Assembly: GCF_009729095.1 (NCBI RefSeq)
Contig: NZ_VTGX01000003.1
Span: forward strand, 806,001-870,000
Length of the DNA stretch: 64,000 bases
Source of the DNA: Mycolicibacterium sp. CBMA 247
Lineage (GTDB): Bacteria; Actinomycetota; Actinomycetes; Mycobacteriales; Mycobacteriaceae
Direction: 5' to 3'
The translations under genes were made by a program, and so were the position numbers. The notes beneath the pieces were generated by a model. That model did not search any database. It had not been told where the DNA came from and saw only the letters and a program-made list of their open reading frames with translations. The first letter of the stretch is position 1; each line of letters opens with the position of its first letter. Of this stretch, positions 52,219 through 59,970 are shown piece by piece.

Positions 52219-53153
52219 CGGTTTCCTCCTTCGGTGTCCGACGCGTTCTCGGCCTGGTTGCCGAGGACGTCCACCAAGTAGTCCGGCTTGCCACGAGCCA
52301 GGATCGATGCCGCCTTGCTGCTCACGACTTGATCGGACGGCGCAGGCGGACCCATCATCCAGAAGCTGTCCGCGAGGATGCCCTCGACGACCTGCTCAGC
52401 GACTGCCTCGAGCGGTGTGAATTCGATGTGCGCGCCGGCTGATTCGAAGCGGTCCACGACCTTTGCCAGCGTCTGGTCGGGTGTGCGACGTTCCTGGGTC
52501 GCGGCGTAGCGCGTTGGCCGGTGCCGCCACGATTCCCAGATACCGGTGTTCAAAAAGCCGCTCGGGAAAAGGACGTGCGCACGCACCTGTGTTCCCGTCA
52601 TCTCCAAGTGCGTGTAGAGGCTTTCGGTCAGACAGAGCACTGCCGCTTTGGTCATTGGGTAGACCGCTGTGGCCGGCCCGCCCATCGCGCCCCGGGCAAT
52701 CGGCGCGAATCCCCCGTTGCCCGAGCAGGTGTTGACCACGTGGCCTTCACCCTGCTCGAGCAGGATGGGCACGAAGGCCTTGATCCCGTGGATGACACCG
52801 AGCACATTGACGTCGATCCCCCAGCGCCAATCGGCAAGGTCGTGTTCCCACATGTAACCCTCGGAGACCCCGCCTGTGCCGGCGTTGTTGCACACCACAT
52901 GCACCGCGCCGAAGTGATCGACCGCCTCCTTCGACAGCGCCTCAACCGAGGAATAGTCGGTGACGTCGGTAACCATCCCAACGGCCTCGATGCCGTCATC
53001 CGCGAGTGCCCGGGTCGCCTCGTCCAGCGGTCCGGCGAGGACATCCGCCAGTACCACCTTCATGCCCTCCCGGCCGAAACGCCTGCCCATAGCCCGGCCG
53101 ATCCCACCGGCTCCCCCGGTTACGACGGCCACTTTGCCTCGAAGGTCATTCAT
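52215..53153 (-). CDS. SDR-family oxidoreductase
   Basis: 312 residues from ATG 53153 (MNDLRGKVAVVTGGAGGIGR); GTG 53168 would add five residues. Cofactor motif TGGAGGIGRAMG, NNAGTGGVSE, and the catalytic Tyr and Lys in YPMTKAAV. It is the first gene of the minus-strand operon, followed with a four-base overlap by the acetoacetate-decarboxylase-like gene. It shares its promoter region with the divergent IclR regulator. It would oxidise or reduce an alcohol or ketone in the same pathway. The C-terminal region is 40 residues longer than a minimal SDR. Confidence 0.9.
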   Translation of the reverse strand: MNDLRGKVAVVTGGAGGIGRAMGRRFGREGMKVVLADVLAGPLDEATRALADDGIEAVGMVTDVTDYSSVEALSKEAVDHFGAVHVVCNNAGTGGVSEGYMWEHDLADWRWGIDVNVLGVIHGIKAFVPILLEQGEGHVVNTCSGNGGFAPIARGAMGGPATAVYPMTKAAVLCLTESLYTHLEMTGTQVRAHVLFPSGFLNTGIWESWRHRPTRYAATQERRTPDQTLAKVVDRFESAGAHIEFTPLEAVAEQVVEGILADSFWMMGPPAPSDQVVSSKAASILARGKPDYLVDVLGNQAENASDTEGGNR

Positions 53154-53192
53154 TGTGGCGATCGTCACACAGTCGCGTATATCACCGCAAGC

Positions 53193-53209
53193 AGTCGCAT
53201 TATGCGACT
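53193..53209. promoter_or_regulatory. 17-bp palindrome, candidate IclR operator
   Basis: AGTCGCAT-T-ATGCGACT is a perfect inverted repeat with a one-base spacer, between the SDR operon (minus, start 53153) and the IclR gene (plus, start 53218). A further half-site AGTCGC sits at 53171-53176, exactly 22 bases from the same half in the palindrome. The clustering suggests cooperative regulator binding. Binding is inferred. Confidence 0.65.
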
Positions 53210-53217
53210 ATCGCGCC

Positions 53218-54129
53218 ATGGCTCCGCGTCCCTCCCCACAGACCGAGCGGGTGGTAAACCTGTTCGAGCATCTGGCAGATGATGGCGCCCGAGGTATGAC
53301 GTTGGCCGAAGTGTCACGCCATTTGGGCGTCCATAAGGCCAGCTGCCACTCGATGCTTTCGGCGTTACTCGGAGCCGGCTGGCTGCTACGCGACCCGGTT
53401 CGCAAGACCTACCACCTCGGGCCGGCTCTGGTCCGCCTCGGCCGAGAGGCAGCGGGCCACTATCCAGCCCTGGTGCTGGCCCGCTCCGTAATGGTCGAGC
53501 TATCGGCCGCGACAGGCGCCCACTGCGTTGCGTTCTCGGTCGGTGATGACTACTCCACCGTCGTCGATCAGGTCCGAAGCCGTCACGGCGGCGGTCACCC
53601 GATGCCGATCGGTACCCAGTTCCCCCACCGCCCGCCCTATGGAGCGTCGACCGTTGTCTGGGCAGGGCCAGAGGCGCGCGAGCGCTGGCTGACCGCCCTG
53701 CCCGAAGAGGTGCGCGAACGATACCGCCAGGCCATCACCGCCGCCCAGCGGCGTGGCTACGCGGTTGGTCTTCACATCCTGCCCGATCTTCGGTTGCAGG
53801 AATTGGCGCTGATCGTGCGCCGCGCCGAGGTGCGTTCCACCCGATTGAGCCAGCTGGCACAGGCCTTGACCGACGAACTCATCCATCAAGAAGAGTGGTT
53901 CCCGATCAGCCTGGCCCCGGACCGCACCTACGAGGTGAGCCACATCGACTCCCCCATCCTGGACTCCGAATCGCGCATCGTCTTGATGCTGAGCCTCGTG
54001 CCCAGCCCCGAACCGATGAATGGCGCAGACGTTACCCGTCTGGGTGAGCAGCTCACTTCGGTAACCCGCCAACTGAGTGCCGCCCTGACCGAAGCGCCCC
54101 CGGCCCACGCGAGCCAATTCGACACGTAG
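53218..54129 (+). CDS. IclR-family transcriptional regulator
   Basis: 303 residues from ATG 53218 (MAPRPSPQTERVVNLFEHLA). The N-terminal winged helix-turn-helix is MTLAEVSRHLGVHKASCHSM, and the C-terminal effector-binding domain runs to the end (GASTVVWAG, YAVGLHILPD and so on). IclR proteins usually control aromatic, acetate or dicarboxylate degradation. The divergent operon (SDR, decarboxylase-like, two amidohydrolases) is the likely target through the palindrome at 53193-53209. The frame extends upstream to 52960, but that is antisense to the SDR. Confidence 0.92.
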   Translation: MAPRPSPQTERVVNLFEHLADDGARGMTLAEVSRHLGVHKASCHSMLSALLGAGWLLRDPVRKTYHLGPALVRLGREAAGHYPALVLARSVMVELSAATGAHCVAFSVGDDYSTVVDQVRSRHGGGHPMPIGTQFPHRPPYGASTVVWAGPEARERWLTALPEEVRERYRQAITAAQRRGYAVGLHILPDLRLQELALIVRRAEVRSTRLSQLAQALTDELIHQEEWFPISLAPDRTYEVSHIDSPILDSESRIVLMLSLVPSPEPMNGADVTRLGEQLTSVTRQLSAALTEAPPAHASQFDT

Positions 54130-54220
54130 GCAACACAACCCACGGTTGAGGTAGAGACGCCACTCGCTTCGATCGACTCCAGCATCGTTCGCGAGAACTG
54201 CCTCTTGCGCGCGTGTCGAA

Positions 54221-54667
54221 ATGCCTACGGCCACGGCAGAAAAGTGGGATCGTGCAGACATGCGATCAACAGAGATCGTCACGGCGTTCTGGGGTGACGT
54301 CTGGAACGCTCACGATCCCGATCCCGATGCCGTCGGCCGATTCGCCGCCGCCGACGTCGTCATCGAAGCAGGCGGTCAGGAAATCTCTGGACTGGACAAG
54401 GTCAAACACTGGGTGCAGCAATTCCTCGACCGCGTCAACGACCTGCACGTCAACCCAGTCGAATCCTTTCAAAACGAGGATGGCACTCGCGTCACCTCCA
54501 GATGGGTACTGACGGGGACCAACAACGGCATTCTCGGCACCGAACCCAACGGTAAGCCGATCGCCATGACCGGCACAGCGGTCTGGTCTGTGGCCGACGG
54601 CAAACTACAGCACGGTTGGGTCGAACAGGCGTCATTCGAGCTGTACCACTCGTTGCTCGCGAAGTAG
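54221..54667 (+). CDS. NTF2-like (SnoaL) protein
   Basis: 148 residues from ATG 54221 (MPTATAEKWDRADMRSTEIV); ATG 54260 (MRSTEIVTAFWGDVWNAHDP) is equally possible. The fold markers are FWGDVWNAHDPDPDAVGRFA, VVIEAGGQEISGLDKVKHWV, then strand-turn-strand to VEQASFELYHSL, an NTF2/SnoaL-type cone-shaped domain of small-molecule binding or isomerisation. It is downstream of the IclR gene, so may be cotranscribed, but there is no evidence beyond orientation. The residues for catalysis are not identifiable by eye. Confidence 0.75.
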   Translation: MPTATAEKWDRADMRSTEIVTAFWGDVWNAHDPDPDAVGRFAAADVVIEAGGQEISGLDKVKHWVQQFLDRVNDLHVNPVESFQNEDGTRVTSRWVLTGTNNGILGTEPNGKPIAMTGTAVWSVADGKLQHGWVEQASFELYHSLLAK

Positions 54668-54673
54668 CCCACT

Positions 54674-54907
54674 GTGCAGGCACAATTCGAGCGGCTGGCG
54701 ATAGCAGCGAGCGCGCTCGCCCTATCCGCCATCGTCGGCGCGCCGAGTGCCTCGGCCGAACCGATCGCGACCTGCACCAGCGACGTCATTGATGGCATCG
54801 AGGTCGATTACTGCGTCGGCAACCCGAACGCGAACGCGGACACCGTCACCGGTGTGCCAGGCGTCAACGTGGACTTCGAATTCGGTTTGGGAATCGGCCT
54901 GGGCTGA
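54674..54907 (+). CDS. Small secreted protein
   Basis: 77 residues from GTG 54674, six bases after the NTF2-like gene. The signal peptide spans MQAQFERLAIAASALALSAI to a PSASAEP cleavage site near residue 28. The mature 50 residues have two Cys (ATCTSD and DYCVGN) that may pair, then a Gly/Asn/Val-rich tail. It resembles the small Cys-containing exported proteins of mycobacteria of unknown function. Because it is so short, the call rests on the signal peptide. Confidence 0.6.
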   Translation: MQAQFERLAIAASALALSAIVGAPSASAEPIATCTSDVIDGIEVDYCVGNPNANADTVTGVPGVNVDFEFGLGIGLG

Positions 54908-55044
54908 CCATCAGCCGGAAAATATTCGACGGATTGCCCATCCTCGCGCAGCGAGCCACACCGCTGCTCAACCGTTGGGGTCACCGGTCTATCTCGGCAC
55001 GGTCCGACGACCCAGAACCGCGCCAGTAACCCCCGGGCGTCCGG

Positions 55045-55302
55045 CTATTTTGCTACGCGGAAATAAGGTTCAACCGTGCCGCTGAGCTTGACGACCATCG
55101 GATTTCCGCGGCGATCCTTGGCGGTAGGGACTTCCACACGCACCCAACCCTCGGCCACGTTGTATTCGTGCACATTGGTTTTCTCGACGCCATTGAAGCG
55201 AATACCCACGTCGCGGCGGAGCGCCTCTTCGCTATAGAAGGCGCTGCGCGGATCGATGGAGAGGTGATTCGGTGGAACGTCTGTGTTCTGATCCTGGGAC
55301 AT
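55045..55302 (-). CDS. DUF3297-family protein
   Basis: 85 residues from ATG 55302 (MSQDQNTDVPPNHLSIDPRS). It has the whole DUF3297 pattern: NHLSIDPRSAFYSEEALRRD, GIRFNGVEKTNVHEYNVAEG, WVRVEVPTAKDRRGNPMVVK and LKGT-like LSGTVEPYF. The family is widespread, short and of unknown function; it has no signal peptide. The open frame to 55431 extends upstream but is not family sequence. It is the last normal gene before the tRNA-Pro scar. Confidence 0.9.
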   Translation of the reverse strand: MSQDQNTDVPPNHLSIDPRSAFYSEEALRRDVGIRFNGVEKTNVHEYNVAEGWVRVEVPTAKDRRGNPMVVKLSGTVEPYFRVAK

Positions 55303-55466
55303 GATGGCTTTCGTTGAATGCTGCGTTGGTTCTTGGATTTGATTCTCCAAGAACCTACGCCACCCTGTAGTAGCAGGTTCCGCGTAGGTCTTGGCGGGCG
55401 GCGCCCGAGCGTGGGGGCGATCGCCACGCAACCACTACCCAGAATGGCCAGAGGTAGCGGCAGGAT

Positions 55467-55736
55467 GTGGAAGTCTTCAAGCGGTATGCCATCGAGTGGT
55501 CTCGCGGCGATGTCTCACCTGGATGCCGCGCGGATGCTCTAGCCACAGGGTCTCCTCCTTGTCGAGCAGCGAGACGATCTCCCATGGCATTAGCCGTGTG
55601 GCTCGGCCACGCCGACGTCTCCTTCAACAAGCGCACCTACGGGCACGCCCAGGCCGGCGCCCGGGAGCTGGCCGTCCGCAGCTTTGCTGCGTGTACGCCA
55701 ACCGCCCCTGCTCTGCTCCTTCTCCAGTCGGGCTGA
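55467..55736 (+). pseudogene. Fragment of a tyrosine-recombinase (integrase) C-terminus
   Basis: Only the end of an integrase-like protein is recognisable: LAVWLGHADVSFNKRTYGHAQ (from about base 55587), with the catalytic His in LGHAD and the nucleophilic Tyr in TYGH of the tyrosine-recombinase family. The earlier catalytic Arg box and DNA-binding domain are not found in any frame upstream to 55303. The fragment ends within the 16-base repeat of the tRNA 3' end. It is most likely the remnant of an integrated element that used tRNA-Pro as its attachment site. Some background: chance similarity of a short stretch cannot be fully excluded. Confidence 0.5.
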
Positions 55737-55742
55737 CAGGAT
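55727..55742. repeat. 16-bp direct repeat of the tRNA-Pro 3' end (outer copy)
   Basis: GTCGGGCTGACAGGAT is identical to 55856-55871, which holds the 3' end of tRNA-Pro(GGG). The pair is 129 bases apart. Such a repeat of the tRNA 3' end is the usual att-core footprint of tRNA-targeting integrases. An integrase-like fragment ends inside it. Confidence 0.6.
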
Positions 55743-55810
55743 CCGCCGGCGCGACCGCCTCGTACCTCGGCAGGCGCTTCGGCTCCCAGCATCATGTCGC
55801 CCTCCGCAGC

Positions 55811-55853
55811 ACAATGGCCAGGCCGGCTTACGCCGGTCCTGGCCATTGTTTTT
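55811..55853 (+). terminator. Strong intrinsic terminator facing the tRNA
   Basis: A stem of 17 bases (55811-55827) pairs with 55832-55849 around a four-base loop with one bulged base, followed by TTTTT (55849-55853). It would stop plus-strand transcription just before the antisense side of tRNA-Pro. On the minus strand, the same hairpin lies just after the tRNA 3' end, though without a T-tract. Confidence 0.7.
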
Positions 55854-55856
55854 GCG

Positions 55857-55930
<74 letters not shown>

Positions 55931-56007
55931 TGGTGCTCTACCGGATGTCCGGTAGCGGACGAAAGCCTACCGCAGCCGCCCATCCTTTTCGTAATCCGCC
56001 CCACCGG

Positions 56008-56790
56008 TCACACGTCGACGCTCAGTGCGCGGAGGTCGGCCTGCCGCTGACGCTCGGTGACCGAAGCGTCGATCGTCACCGTGACCTGCGCCGGAGCATC
56101 AGCGAGACAAGCCAATACGGCGCCATCGGGCCCCACGGCCAGGCTGTGCCCGGTCGACACCGGCGCCGATTGCGTGACCGCGGCGACGTGACAGATGTTC
56201 TCGATGGCCCGGGCGCCGGCCAGCGTCGACCATTGCACGATCTTTCCCGGGCCCGGCACCCACGACGACAAGACCGCCAGGACCGTCGCGCCCGCCCGCG
56301 CCTGCCGCCGGCTGATCTCGGGGAACCGGAGCTCGTAGCAGGTCTGCAGCCCGAACACGGTGTCGCCGATGCGCACTGTCGAGGGGTCGGTCAGGTCGCC
56401 GGCGCTGATATACGACGACTCGCTGAACACCCCGGCGTCATACAGCAGTGCCTTGCGGTGCCGCCCCACCAGCGCCCCGGAGGCGCTCCACGCGGCCAGG
56501 GTGTTGAACGGCCGCGTGGGATCGTCCGGATTGACCTCGACCAGCCCGGCCACCACCGCGACCCCGAGCCGGGCAGCCAAGTCAGCAACAGCCGAACCGA
56601 ACGGCCCGTCCAGCGGCTCGGCCATATCGGCGAAAGTGCCGTCCACGACGCGCTTTTCGTACATCGCGTACTCGGGGAACAGCACCACCTCGGCGCCCTC
56701 ATGGTGCGCGGCGGTGGCCGCATCGATGATCTGCGCGAGGTTGTCGGTGATGTCGGTACCCGAACCGATCTGCGCCAGTGCGACTTTCAC
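56008..56790 (-). CDS. Carbon-nitrogen hydrolase (nitrilase superfamily), distal copy
   Basis: 260 residues. The catalytic triad of nitrilase-type amidases is complete: Glu40 (VVLFPEYA), Lys113 (RHRKALLY) and Cys151 (LQTCYELRFPE). Members hydrolyse amides, nitriles or carbamoyl compounds. Cys followed by YELRFPE is like the amidase branch. It is the third gene in the operon (nitrilase, permease, nitrilase), four bases after the permease stop, so its product probably acts on what the permease brings in. It has no signal peptide. Confidence 0.93.
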   Translation of the reverse strand: MKVALAQIGSGTDITDNLAQIIDAATAAHHEGAEVVLFPEYAMYEKRVVDGTFADMAEPLDGPFGSAVADLAARLGVAVVAGLVEVNPDDPTRPFNTLAAWSASGALVGRHRKALLYDAGVFSESSYISAGDLTDPSTVRIGDTVFGLQTCYELRFPEISRRQARAGATVLAVLSSWVPGPGKIVQWSTLAGARAIENICHVAAVTQSAPVSTGHSLAVGPDGAVLACLADAPAQVTVTIDASVTERQRQADLRALSVDV

Positions 56791-56794
56791 CGTT

Positions 56795-58171
56795 TCACTG
56801 GGCCGCAGGTTCGGCGATCGCGGTCGCGGCTTCGTCGACGGCGATCTCCGGTGGGAGTCCCTTGAATCCGCGACTCGTCACGGCCAGCACCACGATGCCG
56901 ATTCCGAGCCAGCTCAGCCCGAGGATGATCGCCCGGCTATCGAGCTGCAGCAGCAGGTACGACGTGACAACCGCGCCGAGCGCTGGCGCAACGACGTACA
57001 GCAGCGGATTGTGCACCACGCCGGCGGCGCGTTGGCGGAAGTAGTAGACGATGACAGACACGTTGACGAGAGTGAACGCGACGAACGCTCCGAAGTTGAT
57101 GAACGACGTCGACGTCGCCACATCGAGGAACACCGCCAGCAGGCCCACCACGCCGACCATGACCAGGTTGGCTGCCGGGGTGCGGAACGTCGCACTCAGC
57201 GTGCCGAACACCGACCGGGGCAGGGTGCCGTCGCGCCCCATGGCGAACAGCAGCCGCGACGCCGAGGCCTGCGCGGCGATCCCGGAGGCGAACTGGGCGA
57301 GGATCAGCCCGGCGAGGAACACCGCCCCGAACAGGCTGCCGCCGATCTGCTTAGCGATCTCCAGCGCCGCAGATGACGAGTCGCTGAATTCCCCACCGGG
57401 ATGCACCAATTGGGTGGTGTAGGCGACGATCAGGAAGATCGAGCCGCCGATCAGCGCGATCAGCATGATGGCGCGGGGCATGTTCTTGCGCGGCTCGATC
57501 GCTTCCTCGGTGAACGTGGTCACCGCGTCGAAACCCAGGAAACAGTAGGCAGCGATCGCCGCGCCGGCCGTCACTCCCCCGAAGCTGGCACCGATCCCCG
57601 CGAACGGACTCGCACTGATCAACCCGCCGGGCCCCGCGGTGCGGAACACCGAGGCGACCGACAGTGCCACGAACAACACGATGACCAACAGCTGGAACGC
57701 CATCAACAGATAGTTGGCCTTGTCGGCGACCTTGATGCCGATGACGTTGAGCACGGTGGTGATGAGAATGAACCCGACCACCCACAGCCAGCCTGGCACT
57801 GCGGGGTACTGCGCCTGCAGGTACGCCGCCCCGATCAGCCAGATGACCATGGGCAGGAACAGGTAGTCCAGCAGCACCGCCCAGCCGGTAAGGAACCCGA
57901 TGCGGGGATCGATGGTGCGCCGCACGTAGGTGTAGGCCGAGCCTGACACCGGGTAGGCGGCCGCCATCCGGCCGTAGCTCGACGCGGTGAACAGCATCGC
58001 CATCAACGCGATCAGGTAGGCCGACGCCGATGCACCGGCGGTCGCGGCGGCGACCACACCGAAGATGCCGAGCACGATCAACGGCGTCATGTAGGCCAGG
58101 CCGAACAACACGAGTGAACGCAACCCGAGGGCGCGCACCAAAGTCGGATGCCCTGCAGATGGGTCATTCAT
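56795..58171 (-). CDS. APC-family amino-acid/amide permease
   Basis: 458 residues from ATG 58171 (MNDPSAGHPTLVRALGLRSL); the frame extends 79 codons upstream into the next nitrilase gene, which is antisense noise. About twelve membrane segments are visible. APC hallmarks include GLRSLVLFGLAYMTPLIVLG and the region FLGFDAVTTFTEEAIEPRKN, the amino-acid transporter motif before TM7, with ALEIAKQIGGSLFGAV further on. It would import an amine, amino acid or amide from outside. It sits 13 bases after one nitrilase and four before the other, a clear operon. Confidence 0.9.
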   Translation of the reverse strand: MNDPSAGHPTLVRALGLRSLVLFGLAYMTPLIVLGIFGVVAAATAGASASAYLIALMAMLFTASSYGRMAAAYPVSGSAYTYVRRTIDPRIGFLTGWAVLLDYLFLPMVIWLIGAAYLQAQYPAVPGWLWVVGFILITTVLNVIGIKVADKANYLLMAFQLLVIVLFVALSVASVFRTAGPGGLISASPFAGIGASFGGVTAGAAIAAYCFLGFDAVTTFTEEAIEPRKNMPRAIMLIALIGGSIFLIVAYTTQLVHPGGEFSDSSSAALEIAKQIGGSLFGAVFLAGLILAQFASGIAAQASASRLLFAMGRDGTLPRSVFGTLSATFRTPAANLVMVGVVGLLAVFLDVATSTSFINFGAFVAFTLVNVSVIVYYFRQRAAGVVHNPLLYVVAPALGAVVTSYLLLQLDSRAIILGLSWLGIGIVVLAVTSRGFKGLPPEIAVDEAATAIAEPAAQ

Positions 58172-58184
58172 GGCGATACGCCTT

Positions 58185-59108
58185 TCACTCGGTGGGGGTG
58201 GCTCCACGCGGATATGCGGTGTCCGCGTGGTGGTTCGAGGGCGACCAGCGATTGGGGTCGATACGCCCGTCGTAGAGCGGCAGCGGTATCGGGCGGTCCG
58301 ACGGCCTGAACTGATCCCACATCCGGTTGGTTCCCGCGGTGCCGCGCTTGCGTACGGACGCGACGGCTCCGAAATCGATGTGCTGGAAGAACACTCCGGG
58401 TGTCTCATCCGGACTTTCCTGCAGCACAGCGCCTTCCGGGTCGACGATGATGCTGCGACCCATCCCGACCGGGCCTGCGCAGTTCACGCTCACCGTGAAC
58501 ACTTGGTTCACAATCGAATTCGCGCGCGCGAGCACCAACTCCTGGTGACGGTCCGAGGTAGTGGTCTTGACGACGTTGACGATCAAGTCGGCGCCCATCC
58601 AGGCCAGGTGGCGGCTCAGCTCCGGGAACCACGCGTCATAGCAGATGGACAACCCGATGCGGCCGACATCGGGGATATCGACGGTGACGAACCGGTCCCC
58701 CGGCGCGTACCGCTCGAACGGTCGCCACGGGAAGATCTTGCGGTAGGACGCCGCCAGGCATCCGTCAGGAGCAAAAACCGGTGCAGTGTTGAATAATTCG
58801 CCGTTCTCGCCCAATTCGACCACCGAGCCGGGTACCAGCCACGCATCGGCCGTGCGGGCGACCTCACCGAGTGCCGACATCAGGGGGCCGTCCAGCGGCT
58901 CGGCGGCCGCCGCGAGCGACTCGGTGTCCTCGGTGCCGAACAGGTGGACCTCCGGGTAGACGATCAGGGCCGGCCCCGCCACAGCCTCCCGTACCCGCAT
59001 CACGTCGGCCGCGAACTGCGCGACGGTGTCGCCCCGGCCAAATACCGGGAGGCCCTCCATCGCGAGGGGCGCCGCCTGAACCGCAGCCACTGTGATCGAT
59101 CCGGGCAC
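58185..59108 (-). CDS. Carbon-nitrogen hydrolase (nitrilase superfamily), proximal copy
   Basis: 307 residues. The triad is Glu53 (LIVYPEVH), Lys124 (ASYRKIFPW) and Cys156 (LSICYDAWFPE). It resembles the aliphatic-amidase/formamidase/nitrilase branch with CYDAWFPE. It is first of three genes on the minus strand, divergent from the GntR gene across the operator region at 59129-59179. Two nitrilase-family enzymes in one operon suggest a nitrile, then amide, or two related amides. The substrate is not known. Its C-terminal extension of about 40 residues (GRIDPNRWSPSNHH...) is outside the core. Confidence 0.93.
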   Translation of the reverse strand: MPGSITVAAVQAAPLAMEGLPVFGRGDTVAQFAADVMRVREAVAGPALIVYPEVHLFGTEDTESLAAAAEPLDGPLMSALGEVARTADAWLVPGSVVELGENGELFNTAPVFAPDGCLAASYRKIFPWRPFERYAPGDRFVTVDIPDVGRIGLSICYDAWFPELSRHLAWMGADLIVNVVKTTTSDRHQELVLARANSIVNQVFTVSVNCAGPVGMGRSIIVDPEGAVLQESPDETPGVFFQHIDFGAVASVRKRGTAGTNRMWDQFRPSDRPIPLPLYDGRIDPNRWSPSNHHADTAYPRGATPTE

Positions 59109-59128
59109 GGGGACCTCCGCGAAGTTAA

Positions 59129-59179
59129 TAGCTCACGATGAGCGAATTGAGGCCAGATATTAGTTCACGATGGACAAAT
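59129..59179. promoter_or_regulatory. Two direct repeats of a dyad, candidate GntR operators
   Basis: TAGCTCACGATGAGCGAAT (59129-59147) and TAGTTCACGATGGACAAAT (59161-59179) match at 15 of 19 bases and are 32 bases apart, about three helical turns. The first contains the perfect dyad GCTCA-cga-TGAGC; the second has a near-perfect one. Together they sit between the nitrilase operon (minus, start 59108) and the GntR gene (plus, start 59209), so they could control both. A shorter AATAGTTCCC-like half at 59185-59194 may be a third. Confidence 0.65.
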
Positions 59180-59208
59180 AAGGCAATAGTTCCCGTACCC
59201 TGAGTGCC

Positions 59209-59970
59209 ATGACGTTGCAGGTCGGTGACGCGCACCCGGCACTGAGTGCCCCTGCGGTCGCGGGCATAACGCGCCTCAGCGCGGCCGATACGGTCCGGGC
59301 CCGCCTCGAACTGGCGATGGAGTTGGAGCTCATGGCCACCGGGGAACGGCTGCCCGCCGAACCCGATATCGCCGAAGCCCTCGACGTCAGCGTCGCCACC
59401 GTCCGACGGGCCTTGCAGTCGATGGCCGACGAGGGCCTGGTGGTCCGCCGGCGCGGTCGGGCCGGGGGGACGTTCGTCGCACGAAACGGATCCGGGGTGA
59501 GCCCGGGTGCCGACCGCCCGTCGGCCACCTTCCGCGCCGACGCCGCTGAGGTGCACCGGCTCATCGACCTGCGCGCGCTGGCCGAGGATGCGCTCAGCGC
59601 CGCGGCGGCGCACGCCGCGACCGATGACGAACTCGACGCGCTCGCGGCCATCGTCGCCGAGGCTGCCGCATCAACCGACTGGACCAGCTATCACAACGCC
59701 GATCAGCGCTTCCACGAATCAGTGGCCGCGGCAAGCCATCTCGACTGGGCCATGAACACCTACTGCGATGTGCTGCACGGGCTGTACCGCTACTTCATCC
59801 CCTACCCGATCAGCTACCTGCACCAGGTCAACCTCGAACACGCCCAACTCGTCGAGGCGCTGCGCCGGCACGACAGCCGGGCGGCCTCCGAGGTTGCGCG
59901 CAATCACGTCCTGACGCTGCACAAGACGATGTACGTCGGATTGCGGCAGCCCGCGAACGGGGCCGGTTAG
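59209..59970 (+). CDS. GntR-family (FCD/FadR-type) transcriptional regulator
   Basis: 253 residues. The winged helix-turn-helix at about 45-82 reads PAEPDIAEALDVSVATVRRA, followed by LVVRRRGRAGGTFVA. The helical FCD ligand domain follows (EVHRLIDLRALAEDALSAAA to RHDSRAASEVARNHVLTL), with the metal-binding His residues expected of the family. It is divergent from the nitrilase operon and likely represses it until a breakdown product binds. Its stop overlaps the convergent TauE-type gene by four bases. Confidence 0.92.
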   Translation: MTLQVGDAHPALSAPAVAGITRLSAADTVRARLELAMELELMATGERLPAEPDIAEALDVSVATVRRALQSMADEGLVVRRRGRAGGTFVARNGSGVSPGADRPSATFRADAAEVHRLIDLRALAEDALSAAAAHAATDDELDALAAIVAEAAASTDWTSYHNADQRFHESVAAASHLDWAMNTYCDVLHGLYRYFIPYPISYLHQVNLEHAQLVEALRRHDSRAASEVARNHVLTLHKTMYVGLRQPANGAG

